Positions 16,509 to 24,358 of a stretch of DNA of 64,000 nt are shown piece by piece. This DNA comes from JAUQQI01 sp040289115. Its GTDB lineage: Bacteria; Chloroflexota; Dehalococcoidia; JAUQQI01. A program made the position numbers and the translations under genes. The stretch is taken from NCBI GenBank assembly GCA_040289115.1, contig PSKS01000005.1, forward strand, positions 1 through 64,000, given 5' to 3'. The notes under the pieces were generated by a model. It did no database searches. It was given only the letters and a program-made list of their open reading frames with translations, and was not told where the DNA came from. Within the stretch, counting starts at the first letter, position 1; every line of letters starts with the position of its first letter.

Positions 16509-16808
16509 TTAGGTAAAAAATACCCAGAGGCCCCAGGCCCCGTATCCGACCAGACCAGCGCCCCCCAGCAGGAGCAGGCGGTCGGCCCAGGCCCGGAGCC
16601 CGTTGTCCGCCACGTGGTCGTAGATTATCGCCCGCAGCCCGGGAATGCTGTGGACCACCACCAGGACCAGGAGGAGCAGGTCGTTTAAAAACCGCACCGT
16701 AAGGTCCGGAAGGCCCCCCACTTGCGCCCAGAGGTGAAGGCCCACCGACCCCGCCAGCAGCACCCCAGTCACCCGTTGCACCACCCACCAGCCCCTTTCG
16801 CCCGTCAC
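16509..16808 (-). CDS. sdhD: SdhD-like membrane anchor
   Basis: 99 residues with three hydrophobic helices. The order RVTGVLLAGSVGLHLWAQ (His in helix 1) and VVVHSIPGLRAIIYD (His in helix 2) fits succinate dehydrogenase/fumarate reductase anchor D, where histidines ligate haem b and line the quinone site. Overlaps the SdhC gene by 4 bases and precedes the binding-protein gene by 12. Assignment relies on pattern and context as the family diverges strongly. Confidence 0.75.
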   Translation of the reverse strand: MTGERGWWVVQRVTGVLLAGSVGLHLWAQVGGLPDLTVRFLNDLLLLVLVVVHSIPGLRAIIYDHVADNGLRAWADRLLLLGGAGLVGYGAWGLWVFFT

Positions 16809-17179
16809 CGTAGCCTCCAGAGAAGCCCAAGGCCCACCAGCAGGCCCGTGCCCACGGCCGCCAGCAGAATCAACCCGGCCTGCCGCTTCACCCCGACCAA
16901 ACCCAGTTCGAAAAGGATGCTCCGCAGGCCGTTGAAAGTGTGAAACCCAAGATTGGCCAGCAAAAGGCCCAGGAAAACCGGATTATATAGTGCCGAGACC
17001 AGGTCGGCCAACCGGGCCCGGTCGTGGGCGGCCCCAACCAGCCCGAAAATATGCCAGAGGGCAAAGCCTACCAGAAAAACCCCCGTGAGCCGCTGCAGCC
17101 GTCGGGCCCAGACCCCGGCCCGGTGGGCCCGGGGCCAGCTTAGTGGGTAGGCCGAACGCCCGGCTTCAGACCGCAACAC
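16805..17179 (-). CDS. sdhC: SdhC-like cytochrome b subunit
   Basis: 124 residues, three membrane helices. RRLQRLTGVFLVGFALWHIFG and LGFHTFNGLRSILFELG are the SdhC hallmarks: an Arg/Ser-rich quinone-site start and a helix-2 His that usually binds haem. The first 14 bases overlap the iron-sulfur subunit gene, so the real start may be slightly further in. Together with SdhD it anchors the A and B subunits and passes electrons to the quinone pool, or takes them from it. Confidence 0.8.
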   Translation of the reverse strand: MLRSEAGRSAYPLSWPRAHRAGVWARRLQRLTGVFLVGFALWHIFGLVGAAHDRARLADLVSALYNPVFLGLLLANLGFHTFNGLRSILFELGLVGVKRQAGLILLAAVGTGLLVGLGLLWRLR

Positions 17180-17885
17180 TATCCTTTCCGAGGGCTACCA
17201 GCCGCTTAAGCCTTTCGATTGCGGCCGCCGGCTCCAGCCCCTTAGGGCAGACGGCGGCGCACGTAAGGAGGCCGTGGCAAGCCCAGCAGCCGTCCGGACC
17301 GTCCACGGCCTTAAGCCGGGCCTGACGGGCGCCATCCCGTCGGTCCAGCACAAGGCAGAGGGCGTGGTTGAGGGCTGCCGGCCCCGGAAACCCAGGCCGG
17401 CTTCCCACCACGTCGCAGGCCGAGTAACACAGGCCGCATGAGATGCATTCCCGATGCCGGTCGATGACCCGCCGGTCGGGTTCGTCTGGCCGGATTTGGG
17501 CTGGCCCGGTGTCATCGGCGGCCCCCACAAAGGCCGGCCCCACCGCGCCCCAGGTCCGCAGAAACGGCCCTAGGTCCACCACCAGGTCCCGGACCACCGG
17601 CAGGTGGCGCAGCGGTTCCACGGTCACTACCCGGCCGGGGACGGCCCGGAGCAACGTGTAGCAGGCGAGCCGCTCCACCCCGTTCACCACCACCCCGCAG
17701 GTCCCGCACATGGCCTGCCGGCAGGCGTACCGGAAAGCCAGGGTCCGGTCGAGGTGCCGGTGGATGTAGGTCAGCCCGTCCAGCACCGTCGTCTGCGGGC
17801 CGCAGGGCACCCGGAAAACCTGGAAGTACCGCCGGCCACCCTCCCCCGTTCGGACAACCCGAATGGTTCGCTCGTCCCCCTTCAC
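17166..17885 (-). CDS. sdhB: Succinate dehydrogenase/fumarate reductase-like iron-sulfur subunit
   Basis: 239 residues. N-terminal plant-type ferredoxin fold with [2Fe-2S] ligands in YACRQAMCGTCGV and LACY (about residues 54-77). The C-terminal domain has CISCGLCYSACDVV for the [4Fe-4S] cluster and CWACHGLLTCAAVCPKG for the [3Fe-4S] cluster. It links the flavin subunit to the membrane anchors. Overlaps the flavoprotein gene by 4 bases. Length is near normal for SdhB/FrdB. Confidence 0.92.
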   Translation of the reverse strand: MKGDERTIRVVRTGEGGRRYFQVFRVPCGPQTTVLDGLTYIHRHLDRTLAFRYACRQAMCGTCGVVVNGVERLACYTLLRAVPGRVVTVEPLRHLPVVRDLVVDLGPFLRTWGAVGPAFVGAADDTGPAQIRPDEPDRRVIDRHRECISCGLCYSACDVVGSRPGFPGPAALNHALCLVLDRRDGARQARLKAVDGPDGCWACHGLLTCAAVCPKGLEPAAAIERLKRLVALGKDSVAV

Positions 17886-19609
17886 GGCCGCCTCCCCGGC
17901 GCTAGGGGATTGAACCGGGTGAGCCGGACCGGCCGCTTTTCCAGGCGGGGCCCATCTTCAGTGCGCACTAGGGCGACGTTGCAGAGCCAGTTTTCGTCGT
18001 CCTGCTCCGGGAAATCTGCCCGGTAGTGGGCGCCCCGGCTCTCCGTCCGGAAAAGCGCGGCGACCGCCACCAGCTCCGAGGCTTCGACCAGGTTTCTGAG
18101 GTTGATAGCCTGCTGCCATTCCAGGTTGAAGGCCGGGGAGCCGTCGACCTTCACCCGGTCGGCCCGGGCCTTAAGGTCGGCAAGCTCGGCCAGGGCGGCC
18201 CTAAGGCCCGCACCGTCGCGGACAACCCCAACCTTCTGCCACATCAGCTCCCGGAGCCGGTCTAGCAGGCCGTAGACATCCTCCCCAACCTCCCGCCTAA
18301 GGGGCGCCGTGGCCACTTCAATGTGGCGGCTAACCTCGGCCGGGTCCGGATCCAGGGCGGGCACGCCCACCACCTCCTCGGCCATTACGGCCCCAGCCAG
18401 GGCCCCGAAAACCGTCGATTCGGCCACGCCGTTTCCCCCTAGCCGGTTGGCTCCCTGGACGCCGGCGGCATCCTCACCGGCCACGTAAAGGCCGGGGAGG
18501 CCGGTGCGGCACCGGGTGTCCATCTCCACCCCGCCCATAATAAAGTGGGCGGCCGGCGACACTTCCACCGGGCCGGCAGCCAGGTCGGCCCCGGCCGCCC
18601 GGCTCCGCTCCACCATCCCCGGAAAGAGGGCTTCGACCGTATCCCGGCCCAGGTGGCTGATGTCCAGCCAGACACCGCCGTTGGGAGTGCCCCGGCCGGC
18701 CATGACCTCTAAGTAGCAGGCCCGAGAAACCACGTCCCGGGTGGAGCGTTCCAGCCGCTCCGGATCGTAGCGGGCCATAAAGCGCTCGCCCTGATTGTTT
18801 AAAAGATAAGCCCCGGCCCCCCGCAAGCCCTCCTCCAGCACCGCCCCGTTTAGCTCCGAGCCGGGCACCACCAGGGCCGTGGGGTGGAACTGGACCATCT
18901 CCATGTCCATCAGCCGGGCACCGGCCTCGTAGGCCAAGACGATCCCGTCCAGGCTCTTCTCCCGGGAAGGGGTGGCCAGCCGGTACATGGTCGGCCCGCC
19001 GCCGGTGGCCAACAGGGTGGCCCGCGCCCGGACAACCAGAAAGCGCCCCCGCCGGATGTCCAGCAACAGGGCCCCGCAGATGCGGCTCCGGCCCCGGTCC
19101 CACAGGAGGCCCACCGCCCGGTGTTCCTCGAGAGCCAGGACCGAGTCCCGGGCCAGAAGGGCCTGGCGCAACCGCTCCATAATCTCGATGCCGGTAAGGT
19201 CTCCCCGGTGGACCGTCCGGTCGAAGGTCTGGCCCCCGAAGGGTTTCTGGTGGATAGTGCCGTCGGGGTTGCGGTCGAAGAAGCAGCCGTAGCGGTTCTC
19301 CAGCTCGGCCACCATTCGGGGGGCCCCGCTGACCAGGATCCAGACCAGCTCCTGGTCGTTGATAAAGGCCCCGCCTCTCAAGGTATCAAGGAAGTGCCGT
19401 TCAAGGGAGTCGTCGGGGTGGAGGACGGCGTTGTAGCCGCCCTGGACCATCCGGGTGCAGCCGCTCTTGCCCAGCAGACCCTTTACGGCCACCGCAACCT
19501 TCAGGCCGGGATGGTCGGCGGCGTGGAGGGCGGCCAAAGTGCCGGCCCCACCCCCGCCCAGGATGAGGATATCCGCCGAAAGAACCTCCGGTTCGGTCAG
19601 GGCGCTCAC
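17882..19609 (-). CDS. sdhA: Succinate dehydrogenase/fumarate reductase-like flavoprotein subunit
   Basis: 575 residues. FAD-binding GGGGAGTLAAL at the start, substrate-loop QFHPTAL and RDVVSRA, the HFIMGG histidine region and the C-terminal GANRLGGNGVAEST. All are SdhA/FrdA signatures. Two deviations stand out: the position that carries the FAD-linked histidine in SDH (S-H-T-V) reads G-C-T-R here, and the usual RGEGG reads RGAGA. So the flavin is probably not covalently bound and the substrate or reaction direction may differ from ordinary succinate oxidation. It sits between class I fumarase genes and sdhB in one operon. Confidence 0.88.
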   Translation of the reverse strand: MSALTEPEVLSADILILGGGGAGTLAALHAADHPGLKVAVAVKGLLGKSGCTRMVQGGYNAVLHPDDSLERHFLDTLRGGAFINDQELVWILVSGAPRMVAELENRYGCFFDRNPDGTIHQKPFGGQTFDRTVHRGDLTGIEIMERLRQALLARDSVLALEEHRAVGLLWDRGRSRICGALLLDIRRGRFLVVRARATLLATGGGPTMYRLATPSREKSLDGIVLAYEAGARLMDMEMVQFHPTALVVPGSELNGAVLEEGLRGAGAYLLNNQGERFMARYDPERLERSTRDVVSRACYLEVMAGRGTPNGGVWLDISHLGRDTVEALFPGMVERSRAAGADLAAGPVEVSPAAHFIMGGVEMDTRCRTGLPGLYVAGEDAAGVQGANRLGGNGVAESTVFGALAGAVMAEEVVGVPALDPDPAEVSRHIEVATAPLRREVGEDVYGLLDRLRELMWQKVGVVRDGAGLRAALAELADLKARADRVKVDGSPAFNLEWQQAINLRNLVEASELVAVAALFRTESRGAHYRADFPEQDDENWLCNVALVRTEDGPRLEKRPVRLTRFNPLAPGRRP

Positions 19610-20190
19610 CCCCCGCCCAGAATCTGACCCAGCCGCCGGCGGGCCTCGGCGCCGACCTCGGCGTAAAGGCTCCGGCCGTGGCTGTCTATGGCCACAAACA
19701 GCGGCCCCAGGTCCCTAACCCGGAAGACCCACAGGGCCTCGGGCATCAGGTCCTCCCAGTAGACGGCCTCAATGGCCTCGGTCTGGAGGGTCTGCCAGGC
19801 GGCCGCACCCCCAACGATGGCTAAGTAGCAGCCGCCGAACTGTTTAAAGGCCTGCAGGCTTTCAGGCAGGTAGAGGCCGCCCTTGCCGATGATGGCCCGG
19901 ACCCCGTACCGCTCCAGGAGGCCCCAGGTGAAGCGGTCCATCCGGGCGCTGGTCGTGGTTCCCACCGACAGGGGAACGTACCGGTCGCCCTCCCGCCGGA
20001 CGTTCGGGGCGGTGTGGAGTACCGCGGCCCCCGAAAGGTCGATGGGGGGTTCAATCCCCTGGTCGAAGATGCGGATCAGGGTGGCATCCCGGACACCCAC
20101 GACCCGGCCGTCGAGGAAGACCAGGTCGCCGGCCTGCAGCTGCCGGATTTCGGCCTCGGTTAAGGGGGTAGTCAGCCGCCAGGTTGCCAT
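19606..20190 (-). CDS. Class I fumarase-type hydratase, beta subunit
   Basis: 194 residues from ATG 20190, inside a longer open frame. Corresponds to the C-terminal domain of class I fumarase or TtdB (VFLDGRVVGVRDATLIRIF, APNVRR, TTTSARMDR, IIGKGGL). With the alpha subunit it hydrates fumarate or related unsaturated acids, or dehydrates tartrate. Overlaps the alpha gene by 19 bases and sdhA by 4. Whether the true substrate is fumarate is uncertain because a class II fumarase exists elsewhere in the window (36630-38051). Confidence 0.88.
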   Translation of the reverse strand: MATWRLTTPLTEAEIRQLQAGDLVFLDGRVVGVRDATLIRIFDQGIEPPIDLSGAAVLHTAPNVRREGDRYVPLSVGTTTSARMDRFTWGLLERYGVRAIIGKGGLYLPESLQAFKQFGGCYLAIVGGAAAWQTLQTEAIEAVYWEDLMPEALWVFRVRDLGPLFVAIDSHGRSLYAEVGAEARRRLGQILGGG

Positions 20191-21080
20191 TGGGAGAGCA
20201 GCTCCGTTCGACCGTCGGGGTAGACCCGGGCGGCGGCCCGGAGGCCCCGCCAGCACTGGATATTCACGGCGACGGGATTCTGGGAGATGTGGGTGTAGGC
20301 GTGCTCGACGTGGACGGCCAGGGCCGTCACCGCCCCGCCCAGCCCCTGGGGCCCGATCCCCAGCCGGTTGACATCCTCAAGGAGCTCAACCTCCAGGGCG
20401 GCCACTGCCGGGTCGGGGTTATGGCTGCCGATGGGCCGCAGGAGGGCCCGCTTGGCCAGCACCATGCACAGGTCGGCCGATCCCCCAAGCCCCACCCCAA
20501 CGATGTAGGGGGGGCAGCCCTTGGGTCCGGCCTCCAGGACGGACTCCAGGATAAACCGCTTAATACCGGCGACCCCGTCGGCCGGGCTGAGCATCTTAAG
20601 AAAGCTCTGGTTTTCCGAGCCCGACCCCTTGGGGAGCATCACCAGATCCAGGTAGTCGGCCCCAGCCGCAAACTCGAAGTGGACCACCGGGACCCGGTAG
20701 CCGGTGTTCGTCTGGGGATTCTGCCGGGTGATGGGGTGGCAGATGCTGGAGCGCAACGAGTGGTCCCGGGTCGCCGCCTCCACCCCCCGCCGGATGGCCG
20801 CCTCGAGGCGGGCCCCGTCCACGGCCAGCCCTGACCCGATAAAGGCCCAGTAGACCGGGGTGCCCGTGTCCTGGCAGACCAAAATTTGGTGCTCGTCGGC
20901 AGTCCGGATGTTGAGGGCCACCAGCTCCAGGACCTGGCTGCCGATGGGGTGGGTCTCCCGTCGGCGGGCCGCTTCCAGGGCGCCCCGGACGTCGGCCGGG
21001 ACGTCGATGAGGGCCTTAACGTAGGCTTGGGCCGCCACCCGTTCGACGGCTTCGTAAAACTCGGGCCCGACCACAATCAT
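20172..21080 (-). CDS. Class I fumarase-type hydratase, alpha subunit ([4Fe-4S])
   Basis: 302 residues from ATG 21080; TTG 21092 is an in-frame alternative. Cysteines expected to bind the catalytic [4Fe-4S] cluster occur in CQDTGTP (near 75), GCPPYIVGVG (near 193) and DLCM (near 210). MLPKGSGSENQSFLKML and GLGGSADLC are family motifs. This heterodimeric fumarase/tartrate dehydratase type is common in anaerobes and thermophiles and is oxygen-sensitive. It follows the UxaA-like gene by 12 bases. Confidence 0.88.
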   Translation of the reverse strand: MIVVGPEFYEAVERVAAQAYVKALIDVPADVRGALEAARRRETHPIGSQVLELVALNIRTADEHQILVCQDTGTPVYWAFIGSGLAVDGARLEAAIRRGVEAATRDHSLRSSICHPITRQNPQTNTGYRVPVVHFEFAAGADYLDLVMLPKGSGSENQSFLKMLSPADGVAGIKRFILESVLEAGPKGCPPYIVGVGLGGSADLCMVLAKRALLRPIGSHNPDPAVAALEVELLEDVNRLGIGPQGLGGAVTALAVHVEHAYTHISQNPVAVNIQCWRGLRAAARVYPDGRTELLSQWQPGG

Positions 21081-21092
21081 GGCGCTTTTCAA

Positions 21093-22250
21093 TTAGGCGC
21101 TTCGGTAAAGTTTGGTCATTACGAATTCCCGGTGGCCCAGGGCCTCGGCGGCGGTAAGCCGTCCGTTCACCGTCCGGTAAAGCAGCTCCAAAAGCTGCTG
21201 GCCAGCCTGGGGCAGGCTGAGCTCCAGGGTGAGCAGACCGCTCACGTCCAGGTCGATATGCTCGGCCATCTTCCGGGCGGTGATGGGGTTGGCCGTGATT
21301 TTCAGGACCGGCATGATCGGGTGGCCCACCACGTTGCCCTGGCCGGTGGGGAAGAAGTGGGCCACTGCCCCGGCGGCGGCCTGGAGGGTGAGGCATTCGG
21401 CCGCCGCCGACGAGGTGTCCATAAAGTAGAGGCCGGGGTCGGGGGGCGGGGCCTCGGCCGGCCCCAGGACCCCAACGATGGGCTTGGTGCCGGTCTTTTC
21501 GATGTTGCCGAGGGCCTTCTCCTCAATGGTAGAGAGGCCCCCAGCAATGTTGCCCTGGGTCGGCTGGGAGCCTAAAAGGTCCACCCCCTGCCGCTCGATC
21601 TCGTCGACGTAGTCCCGGTAAACCCGTAGAAACTTCTCCCGGAGCTCCGGCGTTGCCATCCGCTCGGCGATGAGGTGTTCCCCGCCGGTAAGCTCGGAGG
21701 TCTCCCCGAAGATCACCCGGGCCCCCATCTCCACCAGCCGGTCGACCGCCCATCCCACCGTCGGGCACGATGCGAGGCCGGTGGTGGTGTCGGACTCGCC
21801 GCACTTGATAGCCACCAGCAGGTCGGAAACAGAAACGGGCTCCCGGCGCAGCTCAGAGGCCCACTGGAGGAACTCTTTTGCCTGGCGGGCGGCCCGGGCG
21901 ATGGTTTCCAGGTCCCCGTGGCCCTCGATGGCAAACCAGGCCACGGGCTTGCCCGTGCAGGCGATGCCGTCGGCCACCTTCCGGGCCCAGTTCTCCTCGA
22001 TGCAGATGACAACGGCGGCCGCCACGTTGGGGTTTGCGCCCGTGCCAATGAGGGTCCTGAAGAGCAGGTCGAGGTCGGCCCCATACTGCAGCCGGCCGTA
22101 ATGGTGGGGAAGGGGGATAGTACCGGGAATCAGCCGAGCAACCCCCTCGGCGGCGGCGTTGGAGATGTCGTCGACGGGGAGGATAATTACGTGGTTGCGG
22201 ATGCCTACCCGTCCGTCGGGACGCCGGTAGCCGAAAAGTTCTGCGCTCAT
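21093..22250 (-). CDS. UxaA-family lyase large subunit (SuyB/altronate dehydratase-like)
   Basis: 385 residues from ATG 22250, which overlaps the small-subunit stop (ATGA). FGYRRPDGRVGIRNHVIILP opens the protein; CGESDTTTGLASCPTVG and VIFGETSELTGGEHLI follow. These are features of the UxaA/GarD/SuyB family, iron-dependent hydro- or sulfo-lyases acting on sugar acids or (2R)-3-sulfolactate. The separate-gene layout with a small SAF partner matches SuyAB but is also found in other dehydratases. Genomic context (sulfonate-type importer, SDH-like and fumarase-like genes) makes the sulfolactate option worth testing. Confidence 0.8.
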   Translation of the reverse strand: MSAELFGYRRPDGRVGIRNHVIILPVDDISNAAAEGVARLIPGTIPLPHHYGRLQYGADLDLLFRTLIGTGANPNVAAAVVICIEENWARKVADGIACTGKPVAWFAIEGHGDLETIARAARQAKEFLQWASELRREPVSVSDLLVAIKCGESDTTTGLASCPTVGWAVDRLVEMGARVIFGETSELTGGEHLIAERMATPELREKFLRVYRDYVDEIERQGVDLLGSQPTQGNIAGGLSTIEEKALGNIEKTGTKPIVGVLGPAEAPPPDPGLYFMDTSSAAAECLTLQAAAGAVAHFFPTGQGNVVGHPIMPVLKITANPITARKMAEHIDLDVSGLLTLELSLPQAGQQLLELLYRTVNGRLTAAEALGHREFVMTKLYRSA

Positions 22251-22537
22251 GACTTGGCCCACCTCAAGCTCTTGAGATTGTGGGTATGTACGTAATCGCC
22301 CACGGCCAGGCCGCGTGGGGCCTGCCCGATGGGAACCCCGTACTCGATGACGACCCCCCCGGGTTCCACGGCCTGGATTGCGACCTTGTGGCCGAAAGGG
22401 ATATTCTGGTTGGCCCGAACCTGGATGGTGGACCCGTCGTCCATGAAGACGCCGGTGACTACCTCGCCGGCGGCGATTTCTGCCACCGCCACTCCCACAT
22501 GGTCGCCCTTTTTGTGAATCAAAAACTTATGCTGCAT
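22247..22537 (-). CDS. SAF-domain small subunit of UxaA-family lyase (SuyA-like)
   Basis: 96 residues after a good ribosome site (AGGAGG, 7 bases upstream). The sequence HKFLIHKKGDHVGVAVAEI, FGHKVAI and YVHTHNL is the SAF/UxaA N-terminal domain. In full-length altronate dehydratase this is fused to the large domain; here and in SuyAB it is a separate protein. First enzyme gene of the operon after the GntR regulator. Confidence 0.82.
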   Translation of the reverse strand: MQHKFLIHKKGDHVGVAVAEIAAGEVVTGVFMDDGSTIQVRANQNIPFGHKVAIQAVEPGGVVIEYGVPIGQAPRGLAVGDYVHTHNLKSLRWAKS

Positions 22538-22556
22538 AAGCCCTCCTGGTTAACAG

Positions 22557-23282
22557 TTAGGTCTCGCCGTCGGGAAGAAGCCTGGAGGTTCGGCCGACAA
22601 AATCGATGAGCTGGGCGATCCGTCGCCCGGCCCCCCGGATGTGCTCTTCCATCGCCCGGCGGGCGCCGGCCGGGTCCCGTGAGGCCAGGGCGGCCACAAT
22701 CTCGAGGTGCTCGGCGTGGGAGGCCCGCAAATGCTCCCCGGCGGTGCGGTGTGAGTAGCCCCGGATGAAGTCCACGTGGACCCAGAGCATCTTCAGGTTG
22801 CGGTTAAGGACCTGATTGCCGGCGGCCTCAGCGACGGCTCGGTGAAGTAAAGCGTCGGCCCGGGCGTAGAGGTCGTAGCGGCCCTCGGCCAGAGTCACCG
22901 TAGCCTCGGCCAGGACCTCCTGAAGATGCCCCAGGACCTGCCCGTCCATACGGGTCGCCGCCAATTCGGCGGCGAGGCCCTCCAGAGTGGCCCGGACCAG
23001 GAAGATATCGAGGACATACTGGGGTGTAAGGTCGACGACCTGGAGCCGACCGTTAGGCCCGGCGGTGATGAGACCCTCCTGGGTGAGCCGGGCCAGAGCC
23101 TCCCGAACCGGCGTCGGACTTGTGCCCAGCTCGGCGGCTAGCCGATCCAGCACAATGCGCTGGCCGGGGGCGAGCCGGCCGGTCACCAGGTCCTGACAGA
23201 TGGCCTCGTAAACCTGCTCGACGAGGGTCGGCCCCCGCCGAACCCGGGAACCGGCTGCCCCCACCTTATCGCCGTATATCAT
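22557..23282 (-). CDS. GntR-family (FCD subfamily) transcriptional regulator
   Basis: 241 residues. An N-terminal winged helix (LVEQVYEAICQDLVTGRLAPGQRI, then AAELGTSPTPVREALARLTQEGLI) is followed by an all-helical FCD ligand domain (about 95-225), with metal-binding type His residues (LLHRAVAE, HLRASHAEHLEIVAAL). FCD regulators usually sense a carboxylic acid from the pathway they control. It is the first gene of the operon 13869-23331, so it probably autoregulates. The palindrome at 23275-23285 overlaps its start codon. Confidence 0.92.
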   Translation of the reverse strand: MIYGDKVGAAGSRVRRGPTLVEQVYEAICQDLVTGRLAPGQRIVLDRLAAELGTSPTPVREALARLTQEGLITAGPNGRLQVVDLTPQYVLDIFLVRATLEGLAAELAATRMDGQVLGHLQEVLAEATVTLAEGRYDLYARADALLHRAVAEAAGNQVLNRNLKMLWVHVDFIRGYSHRTAGEHLRASHAEHLEIVAALASRDPAGARRAMEEHIRGAGRRIAQLIDFVGRTSRLLPDGET

Positions 23283-23285
23283 ATA
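23275..23285. promoter_or_regulatory. Palindrome over the GntR start, candidate operator
   Basis: TATATCATATA is a perfect inverted repeat around one base. It lies about 11-21 bases downstream of the predicted transcription start and covers the regulator's ATG, a position suited to repression. Whether the GntR protein binds it is inference. Confidence 0.4.
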
Positions 23286-23302
23286 TCCTGTACCCCAGTT
23301 GT

Positions 23303-23331
23303 CTTATACTCGACTATGTCCGGCTTGTCAA
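23303..23331 (-). promoter_or_regulatory. Near-consensus sigma-70-type promoter of the GntR-SDH-ABC operon
   Basis: On the minus strand, TTGACA (23326-23331) and TATAAG (23303-23308) are 17 bases apart. This is the only strong promoter I see for the eleven genes down to 13869, all on the same strand with gaps of 20 bases or less or overlaps. Confidence 0.7.
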
Positions 23332-23383
23332 CCGGCCTGGCTTTCGGGCAGGGCTTCCCGGTTTACAACGCCGCTGGGCAGGG

Positions 23384-24286
23384 TCAGGCCCGGGTGAGGT
23401 GCTGGACAAACCAGTCCCGGGCCGCCCCCGCGGCCAGTTGGAAGTCGGTCGTGTAAGCGTCAAAATGCCCGCCGGGTAGTATGACCAGCTTTTTCGGCTC
23501 CAGGGCTCGGTTGTAGGCCTCCAGGGCCAGGTCCGTCGGGGTGAGTACGTCGTTGGCCGCCACCACCATAAGCAGGGGTGTGGGTGCAATTCGGTCGATG
23601 TAGACCCCGGGCTCGTATTCCATCAGCATCTCCACCGACCTTAAAGTGACCTCGTTGCGCCAGGCCGGTGCTCGGGTTCTTCCGGTTTCGGTGAACCACT
23701 GCCACGAGTCAAGTGTGGGCAAGGCGCAGGGCGTCTTCGTCGGGTCCTCAGCGACGACGGCAATCATCGCCGGCGGTTCGCCCCGGAACCTGGCGTCCCG
23801 GTCGGCGTCGAATTGGGCCCGGAGCTGGGGGATGAGGTCGTTACGCACCAGCCGTAAGACGTTCCGATAGCCGCTGACCAGCGGCACCTGGGAGACAACG
23901 CATTTTACCCGCCGGTCGATGGCCCCCAGGACCAAGACGTGTCCGCCGCTGTAGCTGCTGCCCCAGACGCCGATCCTGTCCCGGTCTACTTCGGGCAGGG
24001 TTCGGGCGAAGGTTATGGCGTGCCGATAGTCCCGGACTTGGACCCACGGGTCGATCTCCTGCCGCGGCTCGCCGTCGCTGGCCCCGAAATTCCGGTTATC
24101 AAAGACCAGTACCCCTAGGCCCGCCGCACTGAAGGCTTCGGCGTACCGGTCCAGGTACATTTCCTTAACAGCCGAAAACCCGTGGGCCATGATGACTGTG
24201 GGAACCGGACCCGTGGCGCCGTCCGGGTAATAAAACCAGCCCCGCAGGGTCACACCTTCGGCGTTGAACTCGACATCCCGCCTCAT
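23384..24286 (-). CDS. Alpha/beta hydrolase (dienelactone hydrolase/Xaa-Pro-peptidase-like)
   Basis: 300 residues after a strong ribosome site (GGAGGTGCTTA). The oxyanion region MAHGFSAVKEMYLDRYAE, nucleophile elbow GVWGSSYSGGH (Ser near 130), an acid in AANDVLTP and the catalytic His in LPGGHFDAY fit the alpha/beta-hydrolase fold. No signal peptide is seen, so it is cytoplasmic. Substrate is not predictable. It may share a transcript with the MFS gene upstream on the same strand, from which it is 72 bases away. Confidence 0.85.
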   Translation of the reverse strand: MRRDVEFNAEGVTLRGWFYYPDGATGPVPTVIMAHGFSAVKEMYLDRYAEAFSAAGLGVLVFDNRNFGASDGEPRQEIDPWVQVRDYRHAITFARTLPEVDRDRIGVWGSSYSGGHVLVLGAIDRRVKCVVSQVPLVSGYRNVLRLVRNDLIPQLRAQFDADRDARFRGEPPAMIAVVAEDPTKTPCALPTLDSWQWFTETGRTRAPAWRNEVTLRSVEMLMEYEPGVYIDRIAPTPLLMVVAANDVLTPTDLALEAYNRALEPKKLVILPGGHFDAYTTDFQLAAGAARDWFVQHLTRA

Positions 24287-24358
24287 TAAGCACCTCCTTA
24301 TTTGCTTAGGATCGCCAGTATTTTAGGCAACCACCGGCGACGCAAGGGGCGGCCCGAA

